64,000 bases of DNA from an uncultured Clostridia bacterium (GTDB lineage Bacteria; Bacillota; Clostridia; Christensenellales; CAG-138): NCBI GenBank assembly GCA_934633695.1, contig CAKTYT010000005.1, positions 10,890-74,889 of the forward strand, given 5' to 3'. Both the position numbers and the translations under genes were made by a program. Below are positions 51,558-60,421 of this stretch, in pieces. A model generated the notes under the pieces. The model saw only the letters and a program-made list of their open reading frames with translations, was not told the origin of the DNA and searched no databases. Position 1 is the stretch's first letter, and every line of letters begins with the position of its first letter.

Positions 51558-52160
51558 CTATTCAATCTCAATGCTGCCGCCGTTCTCCAGCGAGCAGTTT
51601 TCAAGCAGCAGGAGCTTCTCTGCAAGCAGCCTTGAAAAACCGCTGATAATTGCGGAGGTTGCGATAAGCTCGCTCGTATTGTGTACCGAAAACTCAGAAA
51701 CATCATCATGATTGAGCAGTTCCGCTGCGAGTGTTCGTATTTGACGAACGAAGAAACTCGAAGAAACTCGGTGAGTCTCGGCGTACTGTTCATAAATTTC
51801 ACGGATCTGCTCTTCAGCTATGCCCATGGGGATAATTTTCTGTATCATTGCGATTGAAAGACTCTGCTTTAACGTGCAAATGACTATGAGATAAGCAATG
51901 TGGATCCTGTAATATTTTTTTCTGCACGGGCCGGGCATGACATTCGTGCGGACATAGTTATTGATCGCAGAAGCAGTCACAACCTGTTCTTCTTTAAGCT
52001 CGGGGGGCATATAGTCGATGTATTGCTTGAGAAGCTGTACGACCTGCTCCATATAAAGCCCAAAGTCGGGAATCGATTCCCAATCGGGCAGGTTGAACCT
52101 GTTAAGATATTTTTCCCATCGGCGAAGTTTTCCGGCGATGAGGACCTCATCATAATTCAT
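51558..52160 (-). CDS. DUF1836 domain protein
   Basis: A 200-residue cytosolic protein. Its N-terminal half fits DUF1836: LPDWESIPDFGLYMEQVVQL near residue 24, VTASAINNYVRTNVMPGP near 60, and KKYYRIHIAYLIVICTLKQS near 80, followed by LSIAMIQKII. The domain is helical and resembles MerR-type DNA-binding modules, so a regulatory role is often suspected but unproven. The C-terminal 60 residues are mostly helical. It is monocistronic, with GGAGAC before the ATG. It diverges from the degV pair at 52317, which it might regulate. Confidence 0.83.
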   Translation of the reverse strand: MNYDEVLIAGKLRRWEKYLNRFNLPDWESIPDFGLYMEQVVQLLKQYIDYMPPELKEEQVVTASAINNYVRTNVMPGPCRKKYYRIHIAYLIVICTLKQSLSIAMIQKIIPMGIAEEQIREIYEQYAETHRVSSSFFVRQIRTLAAELLNHDDVSEFSVHNTSELIATSAIISGFSRLLAEKLLLLENCSLENGGSIEIE

Positions 52161-52252
52161 TTAACGATGTCTCCTTTTTGATTGAATGCGACACTCACAC
52201 AATTATAGCATACTGTTGCGAAAAAATCAATGAATCTTGTTAAGATAAGCTG

Positions 52253-52281
52253 TTGACATGCTTAGATATATGTGGTAATCT
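52253..52281 (+). promoter_or_regulatory. sigma-A promoter of the degV pair
   Basis: A perfect TTGACA (52253-52258), a 17-bp spacer and TAATCT (52276-52281), 35 bp before the ATG of degV copy 2. Confidence 0.75.
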
Positions 52282-52316
52282 AATATTGAACATTAAGTTG
52301 CGGAAAGGAGAAAATT

Positions 52317-53195
52317 ATGTTTGAAATTGTGACTGACAGTGCAGCTAATCTCGAATATGATTTTGCAAAGCGGAATAATATAACCGTTATCCCGTTCCCC
52401 TACTTTATCGATGGTGAGGAGTATGACTGTGTTGACCCCGAGGCCTTCGATGCACAGGAGTATTACGAATGCCTCAAACAGGGAAAAATCGTTACGACTT
52501 CTCAAATCACACCCCAGCGATACGTTGAAAAAATCGGACCTATTTTAAGTACTGGGAGGGATGTGCTGTTTGTTGGGCTTTCCTCCTCCGTCAGCGGCTC
52601 CGTTTCTTCAGCGATGATTGCATCAAAACAGCTTAAAGAACAGTATCCGGACAGAAGGATGGTCGTGGTCGATTCAATAGGTGCTTCCTTAGGAGAGGGT
52701 TTTTTGCCCATGAAGGCGGCAGAACTCAAGCGGGAAGGGATGGATATTGATTATGTCGCCGGGTATCTGAATGAAATGAAAGAACGCATTTGTCAGATTT
52801 TTACCGTTGACGACCTTAAGCACCTCAGAAGGACCGGCAGACTTTCAAAGCTTGAAACGCTTATCGGTTCGGTACTGCATATAAAACCCATCCTTAAGGG
52901 GGATGATAAGGGCAGGATAGTCTGCTTTGCAAAGGTTCGCGGACGCAATAGATCCATTAAGGAGCTTGCGGAAAGATGCTGTTCTCTCATTGAAAATCCG
53001 GAAGAGCAGGTTATCGGTATTTCCCATGCATGCTGTAAGGACGATGCCGAACTGCTTAAAAAACTTATAAGCGAAAAGATAACGCCAAAGGGCTTTCTGA
53101 CCGTGACGCATGAACCAGCAACGGGTTCACACGTTGGCCCGGGAATGCTTGCGGTCTATTTTCTCGGTGATATAAATTTCAGAGCCGGGGCGTAA
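52317..53195 (+). CDS. DegV family fatty-acid-binding protein, copy 2
   Basis: A 292-residue DegV/FakB-type protein, with the standard start EIVTDSAANLEYDFAKRNNI. The motif TTSQITPQRYVEKI is near residue 60 and VGLSSSVSGSVSSAMIASKQ near 83. VVVDSIGASLGEGFLPMKAA and FTVDDLKHLRRTGRLSKLET follow, and the C-terminal GSHVGPGMLAVYFLG closes the fatty acid pocket. It should present fatty acids to a FakA-like kinase, which is not in this window. Strong GGAAAGGAG before the ATG. It lies 76 bp upstream of a third copy, probably in one transcript. Confidence 0.92.
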   Translation: MFEIVTDSAANLEYDFAKRNNITVIPFPYFIDGEEYDCVDPEAFDAQEYYECLKQGKIVTTSQITPQRYVEKIGPILSTGRDVLFVGLSSSVSGSVSSAMIASKQLKEQYPDRRMVVVDSIGASLGEGFLPMKAAELKREGMDIDYVAGYLNEMKERICQIFTVDDLKHLRRTGRLSKLETLIGSVLHIKPILKGDDKGRIVCFAKVRGRNRSIKELAERCCSLIENPEEQVIGISHACCKDDAELLKKLISEKITPKGFLTVTHEPATGSHVGPGMLAVYFLGDINFRAGA

Positions 53196-53271
53196 ACGAA
53201 ATGCGGATAAAATACAGTTTATCCGAATCGACTATATGTGAGATGTTTTAGCCGTGAAAGGAAGTATGAAA

Positions 53272-54165
53272 ATGGAAAGAAAATTTCGGATATCCTGTGA
53301 ATCAACTGTCGATCTCCCCTACTCCTATATGGAGAGCAGAGATATACCGGTACTGTTTTATTCCTATACCATAGAGGGGAAAGAGTATGAGGATGATATG
53401 GGAAGGAATAAAACGGCACCTGCTGCGTTCTATGAGCGGATCGAGGCCGGACAAATACCGAAGACATCGCAGCTCAACACATTTGCTTACTGCGAATTTT
53501 TTGAAAAAATGCTTGAAGGCGGTGATTGTCTTCACATTGTTTTCGGTTCGGGAATGACAACATCGATAAACAACGCAATTGAAGCCGCCGAAATTGTCCG
53601 GAAGAAATATCCGGAGAATAAACTCGTTGTTGTTGACTCGACTTGCAGTTCCTCCGGGTATGGTCTGCTCGTAGATGCGGCAGCGGACCTTAGGGACGAA
53701 GGAAAATCGATGGAAGATGTCGAAAAGTGGCTGATCGCAAACAGGACGCATGTTCACCATCAGTTCTATTCAACCGATCTAAAATATTACCGAAGGAGCG
53801 GAAGAATATCAGGTGCTGCCGCAGCAGTCGGTGCAGTACTTAACCTGTGTCCGCTTATGCGGTTGAATCGTGCGGGCAAAATCGTCGCCTATTCAAAAGT
53901 GCGCGGTAAGAAAGCGGCGGTAAAGGAAACAGTCTCCGAGATGCTTGCTCACGCAGACGGCGGAGCGGAGTATTCCGGAAAATGCTTTATATGCCATTCA
54001 AACTGCATTTCCGATGCGGAAAAGACAAAAGATGCAATTGAAAAAGCTTTCCCGAACCTTTGCGGCAAAATAAGGATCTGCGATATCGGCATGATAATTG
54101 CCTCACACTGCGGACCCGATACGGTTGCGGCGTTCTTCATGGGTGACGAACGCCCCGAGTGCTGA
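53272..54165 (+). CDS. DegV family fatty-acid-binding protein, copy 3
   Basis: A 297-residue DegV/FakB-type protein. ISCESTVDLPYSYMESRDIP opens the first domain, KTSQLNTFAYCEFFEKML is near residue 68, VVDSTCSSSGYGLLVDAAAD near 125 and HHQFYSTDLKYYRRSGRISG near 165. The ending is ASHCGPDTVAAFFMGDERPE. It is closer in build to copy 1 (both have the HHxFxSTDL and GNERKD/GDERPE ends) than to copy 2. GTG at 53254 and ATG at 53266 are possible starts; AAAGGA is best spaced for the ATG at 53272. Confidence 0.9.
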   Translation: MERKFRISCESTVDLPYSYMESRDIPVLFYSYTIEGKEYEDDMGRNKTAPAAFYERIEAGQIPKTSQLNTFAYCEFFEKMLEGGDCLHIVFGSGMTTSINNAIEAAEIVRKKYPENKLVVVDSTCSSSGYGLLVDAAADLRDEGKSMEDVEKWLIANRTHVHHQFYSTDLKYYRRSGRISGAAAAVGAVLNLCPLMRLNRAGKIVAYSKVRGKKAAVKETVSEMLAHADGGAEYSGKCFICHSNCISDAEKTKDAIEKAFPNLCGKIRICDIGMIIASHCGPDTVAAFFMGDERPEC

Positions 54166-54228
54166 CATCCGTGTAAAGACATCTCCGGCATGGACTGCTC
54201 ATCTTATCGGAAAAATTTGGCAAAAAAG

Positions 54229-54270
54229 AAAAGTCTCCGTATAATTCCTATGGAACATACGGGGACTTTT
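54229..54270. terminator. bidirectional terminator between degV copy 3 and the Mpv17-like gene
   Basis: AAAAGTCTCCGTAT (54229-54242) pairs with ATACGGGGACTTTT (54257-54270) with one G-T pair, around a 14-nt loop, between convergent genes. Confidence 0.88.
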
Positions 54271-54282
54271 GATTAAGTTTTC

Positions 54283-54939
54283 TTATTTTCGGAGACTAAG
54301 AATGATACCAAGTGCAATCGAAAGCACTGCTGCCGAAATGACCTGATATTCGGCAGGCAGCAGGAAGGTCAGGGTATGTGCAGGTATCCAAAACAGCGGA
54401 ATCGTTTTAAAAAGAGTGAACGAAACAAACCCGTGCCAGTCAACACCGCCTACAACGTCCTTGAGGGACGGCTTTTTCATTCCGGATGCCCGAAGTTCAA
54501 GGTATTTATCTGTACACTTATGGAAGGACATGAAGGTTGGACCGAAAGTTAGATTCATGACAGCCGCAGTGTAAAAAGCCTTGAGAAATTTTGAACCTGC
54601 ACCGGGAAGAAGACCGCCTTCCATCATGCCGGCAATGCCAAAAGAATAAGTTTTCATCATGAAAGTTATTGCAACGCCGATAACACCCCAAATTGTGATT
54701 CTTGCGAGCGTGTAAACGGGAAGGTTCCACTCCCCGCTGCGGATGCGGATGGCAAAGATCTCACCTACGGTTGCAAGAAGACCGAACTTGATAAAGCCCA
54801 TGATGTATGGCAGGTTGGTCGAAAGTTCTTTAAAAACTTCCCTGCTTGCGGGAATTATGAGTACCGCCGCAAACAAAATAAGGACTGCCGCCGAAGCAAT
54901 GCCGATGAGAAATTTTCCGTGTTTTTTTGTGCTGTTCAT
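54283..54939 (-). CDS. Mpv17/PMP22-like membrane protein
   Basis: A 218-residue protein with four or more membrane helices (about residues 10-32, 45-65, 80-105 and 175-215). The C-terminal half has FVSFTLFKTIPLFWIPAHTL and TFLLPAEYQVISAAVLSIAL, which fits the Mpv17/PMP22 family pattern (W-x-P, then T-F-x-L-P, a helix and LG near the end). That family is best known from peroxisomal and mitochondrial inner membranes; the bacterial role is unknown. A TTG frame opens 12 codons earlier, but CGGAGG precedes the ATG at 54939. It is monocistronic. Confidence 0.75.
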   Translation of the reverse strand: MNSTKKHGKFLIGIASAAVLILFAAVLIIPASREVFKELSTNLPYIMGFIKFGLLATVGEIFAIRIRSGEWNLPVYTLARITIWGVIGVAITFMMKTYSFGIAGMMEGGLLPGAGSKFLKAFYTAAVMNLTFGPTFMSFHKCTDKYLELRASGMKKPSLKDVVGGVDWHGFVSFTLFKTIPLFWIPAHTLTFLLPAEYQVISAAVLSIALGIILSLRK

Positions 54940-55055
54940 CAAAAACCTCCGAGGAATACTGTCGATTCCTAGCATACCATACGGGCATTATAAAGTAAAA
55001 TATAACTTGCGGCGAATTGTTCTCCCCTTCTCCGGCGGAATGCGAATTTACCGCA

Positions 55056-55084
55056 TTGAACAACAGCAGTCTGCGTGGTATAAT
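55056..55084 (+). promoter_or_regulatory. sigma-A promoter of satD
   Basis: TTGAAC (55056-55061), a 17-bp spacer and a perfect TATAAT (55079-55084), 33 bp before the ATG. Confidence 0.75.
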
Positions 55085-55116
55085 ATCGTGTAAACTTGTG
55101 CGGAGGTCAATGCCGA

Positions 55117-55818
55117 ATGGGAAGACGGGATAAGTTCTACGCAATAATAGGCGACATCGTTTCGTCAAGGAGTCTCTCAGACCGCTCAGAAGTGCAAAAA
55201 AAACTCAAAGGCGTGCTTGAGTGGGTGAATTCCGAATTTCGAAGCTCCATTGCAGCAAATTTTCTTATTACACTTGGTGATGAATTCCAGGGACTGCTTT
55301 GCGAACGCTGTGAGGATTCACCAATTCGCATTGCATTTGAAATAAGGCGGCTCATGCACCCCGTGAAAATACGAATAAGCATAGGCTGCGGGGAATTAAG
55401 TACGGAAGTGGATCCATTATTTGCCATAGGAGCCGACGGAGAAGCTTTTTATATCGCAAGAGAGGGCATTGAAAGCCTTCGCAGCATGGAAAAACATGGA
55501 GGCTACGCGGTAAAGGGAGGTATCGTTGTCGGCACAGGCAGCGGAAAATGGGATAAATACCTCAATGAGATCCTGAGCTTGTCGAACACCCTTGAAGAGG
55601 GATGGACTGAAAGGCAGCGTGAGATTGCCGCAGAGCATACGCGAATTTGCCTTGCAAATGAAAAAAAAACTCAGCTTGACCTTGCGGGCGAATTTGGAAT
55701 TTCACAGGGGTCTTTGAGCAAGAGCCTCACAGTTTCAAGGGCGAGAGAGTACGCAAGGGGGCTGTTGGTGGCTTCCGAAATGTTAAAAACGATCTGTCTC
55801 ATGGAGGATACAGAATGA
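55117..55818 (+). CDS. SatD family protein
   Basis: A 233-residue protein of the SatD family, named from an acid-tolerance locus in Streptococcus mutans; the molecular function is unknown. The N-terminal half has YAIIGDIVSSRSLSDRSEVQ and FLITLGDEFQGLL near residue 50, RISIGCGELSTEVDP near 95 and AIGADGEAFYIAREG near 110. This pattern of conserved acidic residues resembles nucleotidyl-cyclase-like folds. The C-terminal end carries a helix-turn-helix (QLDLAGEFGISQGSLSKSL near 195). A GGAGGT site precedes the ATG. The stop overlaps the DUF3307 gene by four bases. Confidence 0.85.
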   Translation: MGRRDKFYAIIGDIVSSRSLSDRSEVQKKLKGVLEWVNSEFRSSIAANFLITLGDEFQGLLCERCEDSPIRIAFEIRRLMHPVKIRISIGCGELSTEVDPLFAIGADGEAFYIAREGIESLRSMEKHGGYAVKGGIVVGTGSGKWDKYLNEILSLSNTLEEGWTERQREIAAEHTRICLANEKKTQLDLAGEFGISQGSLSKSLTVSRAREYARGLLVASEMLKTICLMEDTE

Positions 55819-56573
55819 TACCCTACACCTTAATGTTCCTTTCCCACTGCATTGGCGACTATTATTTTCAACCTGCGTTTATTGCAAAACTGAAATCAAA
55901 AAATGCATTCGGCGTGCTGATTCACACGACGATCTATGCCGCAGTGATGTTTGCAACTTACCCTCTGTACAGGTGCCGCGAATATCTCATCGCTCTCATT
56001 ATCTCAAGCACCACCCACGCAATCATTGATATTGTCAAACAGTTTATTCTGAATGCGAGGGCAAAGGCGGGTGTGCTGACCGTTCGTGAGGACAGAGCAT
56101 TTTACCTTGTCGATCAGGTGTTGCATATGGCAATTATTCTTTGCTGTTCATTTATTGCTGCAAAGGGTATTCCGCAGAGCGAAGTTGCTTTTTTGAGCGT
56201 TGCCGTCAGAGAGCTTACCGGCATGAGCGGATATAGCCTTATCGGCATTGCGGCGGCACTTCTGGCGGTGATGAAACCGGCAAACGTATTCATACAGAGG
56301 ATACTTATAACCGATAAACCGGACAAGAATACTGTTACGAAGCTTAAGTACGGTGGGAAAATAGGCGATCTTGAACGCATAATATCAATGGTCATGCTCA
56401 TCCTCGGGCAATATGCGGCAATAGCACTGGTTTTTACTGCAAAATCTATTGTCAGGTACAGGGATTTTGAAGACCGCAGTTTTGCGGAATACTACCTTTA
56501 CGGAACGATGCTCAGTGTGGTTGTTTGCATTTGCGTTTTCGGGCTGCTGAGGGTGTTCGGATGCCTGCTGTAA
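55815..56573 (+). CDS. DUF3307 membrane protein
   Basis: A 252-residue protein with about seven membrane helices. The N-terminus LMFLSHCIGDYYFQPAFIAK and HTTIYAAVMFATYPLY carries the DUF3307 pattern of conserved His, Asp and Gln inside helices; the segment TTHAIIDIVKQFI near residue 70 repeats a His-Asp pair. These intramembrane polar residues suggest a metal-binding or phosphatase-like site, but function is unknown. It overlaps satD by four bases (ATGA). The two families are commonly neighbours, so they probably act together. Confidence 0.85.
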   Translation: MIPYTLMFLSHCIGDYYFQPAFIAKLKSKNAFGVLIHTTIYAAVMFATYPLYRCREYLIALIISSTTHAIIDIVKQFILNARAKAGVLTVREDRAFYLVDQVLHMAIILCCSFIAAKGIPQSEVAFLSVAVRELTGMSGYSLIGIAAALLAVMKPANVFIQRILITDKPDKNTVTKLKYGGKIGDLERIISMVMLILGQYAAIALVFTAKSIVRYRDFEDRSFAEYYLYGTMLSVVVCICVFGLLRVFGCLL

Positions 56574-56610
56574 TTTTAAACAAAGAAAGGTACGAAAGAG
56601 TGTGTTAAAA

Positions 56611-59205
56611 ATGAAACTTATTGCAATAGACGGTAATTCACTTATGCACCGTGCATATTATGCACTTCCCGGCATGATGAGCAAAGATGGTACGCCTACG
56701 GGGGCATTGCACGGCTTTTTATCCATGCTCATGAAGCTTGTCGAGATGAGGCCGGATTATCTCGTTGTCGGTTTCGATATGCCAGTTAAGACCTTCAGAC
56801 ACGAAAAGTACGCTGAGTACAAGGCAGGAAGAAGGGAAACGCCTGATGATCTGAGGACCCAATTCCCCCTCATAAAGCAGGTCCTTGCCGGCATGAAAGT
56901 TCCCGTCGTCGAGTGTGAACGTTATGAAGCGGATGATATACTCGGAACATTTTCAAGGCTTGCGGCTGAAAGCGGTGTTGAATCACTGCTTGTGACGGGG
57001 GATCGCGATGCATTGCAGCTGGTAAGCGACACGGCTCATGTCCTGATGACAAAAAAGGGTATTACCGAGACAGTCGAGTATGACGAGGCAAGACTCAGAG
57101 AAGAATACGGACTCGAGCCCTCCCGCATGGTCGATTTAAAGGGTTTGATGGGCGATTCATCGGACAATCTTCCCGGCATAAAGGGTGTCGGCGAAAAAAC
57201 GGCACTCAAGCTTCTTGCGAAGTATGGAAGCTTGGAAAACGTACTTGAAAATGCACAAAACGAAAAGGGTGCATTGCGTGAAAAACTCATAAACGGTGTC
57301 GATACTGCAAAACTGAGCTACGAACTCGGTACGATAAACACTTATGCTCCCATAGACAGAGGAATCGAAAGCTGTGCATTTTCCCCTTCCGGCATGGCAA
57401 ATGCAATACCCCTGCTGACAAAGCTTGAGCTGAGGGCAATAACAAAGCGTGTCAGAGAGCTTTCGGGACTCGGTAAGGCTGATAACGACGGCGGTGAAAT
57501 TCACGAAAAGGATGGCGGGACAACGAATATCATTAAGGTCGATTCACACGATGAACTCATGAAAATCTGCACTGACCATGCAAATGCGAGGTACTTTGCA
57601 GCGGAAATAACAGAGGATGAAGTAAGCTTTGCTTTTTCGGAGTCCGGAGAGTGCAGCGGCATGTATTTTCTCAAACTCGGCGGGACTCTGCTTGAACCCG
57701 GATTTACTCCGGAAGAAGTGCTGGATTGCCTTAAACCGCTGTTTGAGAACGAAAAAATCGATAAATGGCTGTTTGATGCAAAAAATGTGATGACGCTGCT
57801 CAACCGTTACGGCATTTCGTGCAGCGGCATTGAGTTTGATGCAATGATTGCAGATTATCTTCTCAATGCGATACACCCCGCCAATGATCTTTCGACACTT
57901 GCCCAAGAGTGCGGAGTGGAGGATACGGGGGCCGCAGCAATAGTAAAGCTCCGCTGTATTTTGGCGGATAAACTTGAAAAAGAAAATATGACAGAGCTTT
58001 ATGAAAAAGTTGAGCTTCCGCTGATAAGCGTGCTGTTCGACATGGAGAGAACGGGATTCAAGACAGACAGGCAGATACTCACTTCTCTCGGCGGCGATAT
58101 GGACGCACGTGCCAAAATGCTGGCAGAGCAAATTTATGAGCTTGCGGATGAGGAATTCAATATCCTTTCACCCAAACAGCTGAGCGGCATTTTGTTTGAC
58201 AAACTCGGTCTGCCTGCAAAACGAAAGACGAAGACCGGTTATTCGACTGACAGCGATGTTCTCGAATCATTGAAGGGATTTCATCCCATTATCGAAAAAA
58301 TAATTGAATACAGATTTTTGACGAAACTCAAATCGACATTTATCGATGCAATGCTCGAGAAGATGGGGTCGGACGGAAGGATACACACTACTTTCAATCA
58401 GAACGTCACTGCAACGGGCAGAATATCCTCACAGAAACCTAATTTGCAGAATATTCCCGTGCGTGAAGAACTTGGCAGAGAGATCCGAAAGGCCTTCGTG
58501 GCAAGTGACGGAAACTGCCTTGTCGGAGCGGATTACTCGCAAATTGAATTGAGAGTTCTTGCCCATATAAGCGGCGATGAAGCATTGATTCGTGCATTTA
58601 CCGAAGGTGATGACATTCACACGAGGACCGCCGCAGAAGTCTTTTCGGTAGATAAGAGCGAAGTGACACCGCAAATGCGTTCCGCTGCGAAGGCAGTGAA
58701 TTTCGGTATCGTGTATGGAATAAGTGCATACGGCCTCTCCGAACAGCTGGGAATTTCCCCGAAGAGGGCTTCTGAATATATCGAAAAATACCTCGACAGG
58801 TGCACCGGCGTGAAGCAGTTCATGCATGATGCAGTTGAGAAGGGCAGGAATAACGGATATGCGGAGACAATTATGGGCAGAAGGAGGGCATTGCCTGAAA
58901 TTGCTTCATCAAACTACAACACTCGTTCATTCGGTGAACGTGTCGCAATGAATATGCCGATTCAGGGCAGTGCCGCCGACATAATCAAACTTGCAATGGT
59001 AAACGTGCATAGGCGTCTTAGGGAAGAAGGTTTGAAGGCAAAGCTCGTGCTCCAGGTTCACGATGAGCTGCTCATTGATTCGCCGATGGATGAAGTTGAA
59101 AGCGTGTCAAAGCTGCTTCACGAGTGCATGTGCGGAGCAGTGACGCTGAAGGTTCCCCTCGTTGCAGAGGTCAATATCGGCAGGAGCTGGTTCGAAACGA
59201 AGTAA
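56611..59205 (+). CDS. polA: DNA polymerase I
   Basis: An 864-residue family A polymerase for repair and Okazaki fragment processing. The 5'-3' exonuclease is at about residues 1-290 (LIAIDGNSLMHRAYYALPGM; VTGDRDALQLVS near 130; GLMGDSSDNLPGIKGVGEKT near 182). The middle 3'-5' exonuclease domain is degenerate: it reads YFAAEITEDEVSF where an active enzyme has the Asp-x-Glu pair. The polymerase has motif A GADYSQIELRVLAHIS near 640, motif B RSAAKAVNFGIVYGISAYGL near 690 and motif C QVHDELLIDSP near 815. A GTG start is possible three codons earlier. It leads the unit polA-coaE-transglycosylase-binding protein. Confidence 0.96.
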   Translation: MKLIAIDGNSLMHRAYYALPGMMSKDGTPTGALHGFLSMLMKLVEMRPDYLVVGFDMPVKTFRHEKYAEYKAGRRETPDDLRTQFPLIKQVLAGMKVPVVECERYEADDILGTFSRLAAESGVESLLVTGDRDALQLVSDTAHVLMTKKGITETVEYDEARLREEYGLEPSRMVDLKGLMGDSSDNLPGIKGVGEKTALKLLAKYGSLENVLENAQNEKGALREKLINGVDTAKLSYELGTINTYAPIDRGIESCAFSPSGMANAIPLLTKLELRAITKRVRELSGLGKADNDGGEIHEKDGGTTNIIKVDSHDELMKICTDHANARYFAAEITEDEVSFAFSESGECSGMYFLKLGGTLLEPGFTPEEVLDCLKPLFENEKIDKWLFDAKNVMTLLNRYGISCSGIEFDAMIADYLLNAIHPANDLSTLAQECGVEDTGAAAIVKLRCILADKLEKENMTELYEKVELPLISVLFDMERTGFKTDRQILTSLGGDMDARAKMLAEQIYELADEEFNILSPKQLSGILFDKLGLPAKRKTKTGYSTDSDVLESLKGFHPIIEKIIEYRFLTKLKSTFIDAMLEKMGSDGRIHTTFNQNVTATGRISSQKPNLQNIPVREELGREIRKAFVASDGNCLVGADYSQIELRVLAHISGDEALIRAFTEGDDIHTRTAAEVFSVDKSEVTPQMRSAAKAVNFGIVYGISAYGLSEQLGISPKRASEYIEKYLDRCTGVKQFMHDAVEKGRNNGYAETIMGRRRALPEIASSNYNTRSFGERVAMNMPIQGSAADIIKLAMVNVHRRLREEGLKAKLVLQVHDELLIDSPMDEVESVSKLLHECMCGAVTLKVPLVAEVNIGRSWFETK

Positions 59206-59217
59206 AGGAATGATAGT

Positions 59218-59796
59218 ATGCTGATTGGTTTGACGGGGAGCATGGCGGCCGGAAAATCCTCAGTCTCCTCGATTTTGAGGGAAAAGGGCTTCTGCATTGT
59301 CGATGCGGATGAAATTGCACACGGGATCCTGAACAATGAAAAAATCATTGACCGGCTTTGCGGCTGCTTCGGCTTCGGGATCATGAATGCGGATGGATCG
59401 ATAAATCGTCGCGAATTGGGCAGCAGAGCTTTTTTGTCGGAAGAAAATGTTGAGAAGTTGAATTCCATCACTCATCCCGCAGTCATTGAAGAGGTCCTTT
59501 CGCAGGGGAGGAAAGCGGAAAAAGAAAAAAAATACGTCGTTCTCGATGTTCCGCTCCTGATTGAATCGGGATTGTACAAAGCCTGTGATGTCATTTGGCT
59601 TGTATGTGCGAATATTGAGACAAGGTACCGCCGTATAATGGAGCGTGATGGGCTTGAGAGAGCGGTGGCTAAGAAAAGGGTTGCGGCTCAGATGCCCCAG
59701 TGGAAGAAGAAGCGTTTCGCGGACAGGGTAATTCTCAATGACGGCAGCCTCGATGATCTGAGAAAGAACGTTGAGGAGGTAATCAAAGCACTTTGA
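59218..59796 (+). CDS. coaE: dephospho-CoA kinase
   Basis: A 192-residue P-loop kinase for the last step of coenzyme A synthesis, phosphorylation of the 3'-hydroxyl of dephospho-CoA. The Walker A LTGSMAAGKSSVSSILREKG is at residues 5-24, IVDADEIAH carries the catalytic Asp near 30, and VVLDVPLLIESGLYKACDVI is near 103, with the lid-type RIMERDGL near 138. The length is normal. It starts 12 bp after polA, a conserved pairing in Firmicutes. The ribosome binding site is AAAGGAA. Confidence 0.95.
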   Translation: MLIGLTGSMAAGKSSVSSILREKGFCIVDADEIAHGILNNEKIIDRLCGCFGFGIMNADGSINRRELGSRAFLSEENVEKLNSITHPAVIEEVLSQGRKAEKEKKYVVLDVPLLIESGLYKACDVIWLVCANIETRYRRIMERDGLERAVAKKRVAAQMPQWKKKRFADRVILNDGSLDDLRKNVEEVIKAL

Positions 59797-59824
59797 AACA
59801 CGATATTGAGGTGAAGGCGGCATT

Positions 59825-60421
59825 ATGGCAAAGAAAGGGCGAAAGCCGGAAACTAAAAAACAAAGGGCATGCGAAGAATTTATGAAAAAATTTTTCTTGT
59901 TGAGCTTCATTGCTGCTGCTGTTATTGCTGCCGCCGTATTTGGAGCAGAGAGACTGACTGAGCGTGCCTTTCCAATGAAATACAAGACTGAGGTCGGCAA
60001 TGCGGCAAGGGAAAACGGAATCGATCCCTTGCTTGTGTATGCAGTTATAAAAACGGAGAGTGATTTTGTTGCCGATGCCGTTTCGAAAGCCGGAGCGGAA
60101 GGACTCATGCAGATTATGCCGCAGACAGCCGAATGGGTAGCATGGCGAAAGGGAAAGGAACACGATGCCGAGATGGTGTTTGACCCGCAATACAATATAA
60201 ATATCGGCTGTTACCTGCTTGCGTATCTGATGGATTATTACAATGATAATATTGACTTCGCTCTTGCCGCCTACAATGCCGGCAAAGGTACTGTTGACAG
60301 CTGGATTGAGAACCCCGAGTATTTCGACGGAAATGAGTTGAATATCCCCTATAATGAGACAAAAAATTATGTTGCGAAAGTGAAATATGCATATGAAAAA
60401 TACAGAAAACTCTACAAGTAA
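59825..60421 (+). CDS. membrane-anchored lytic transglycosylase (Slt-type)
   Basis: A 198-residue protein. A basic cytosolic start is followed by one helix (FFLLSFIAAAVIAAAVFG, about residues 22-40) and then an extracellular goose-lysozyme-like Slt domain. The catalytic Glu is in VIKTESDFVADAVSKAGAEG near residue 78, followed by LMQIMPQTAEW, and the GxAxYN-type ALAAYNAGKGTVDSW is near 155. It cleaves glycan strands of peptidoglycan to 1,6-anhydromuramic ends. It is 28 bp after coaE and overlaps the next gene. The ribosome binding site is GAGGTGAAGG. Confidence 0.92.
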   Translation: MAKKGRKPETKKQRACEEFMKKFFLLSFIAAAVIAAAVFGAERLTERAFPMKYKTEVGNAARENGIDPLLVYAVIKTESDFVADAVSKAGAEGLMQIMPQTAEWVAWRKGKEHDAEMVFDPQYNINIGCYLLAYLMDYYNDNIDFALAAYNAGKGTVDSWIENPEYFDGNELNIPYNETKNYVAKVKYAYEKYRKLYK

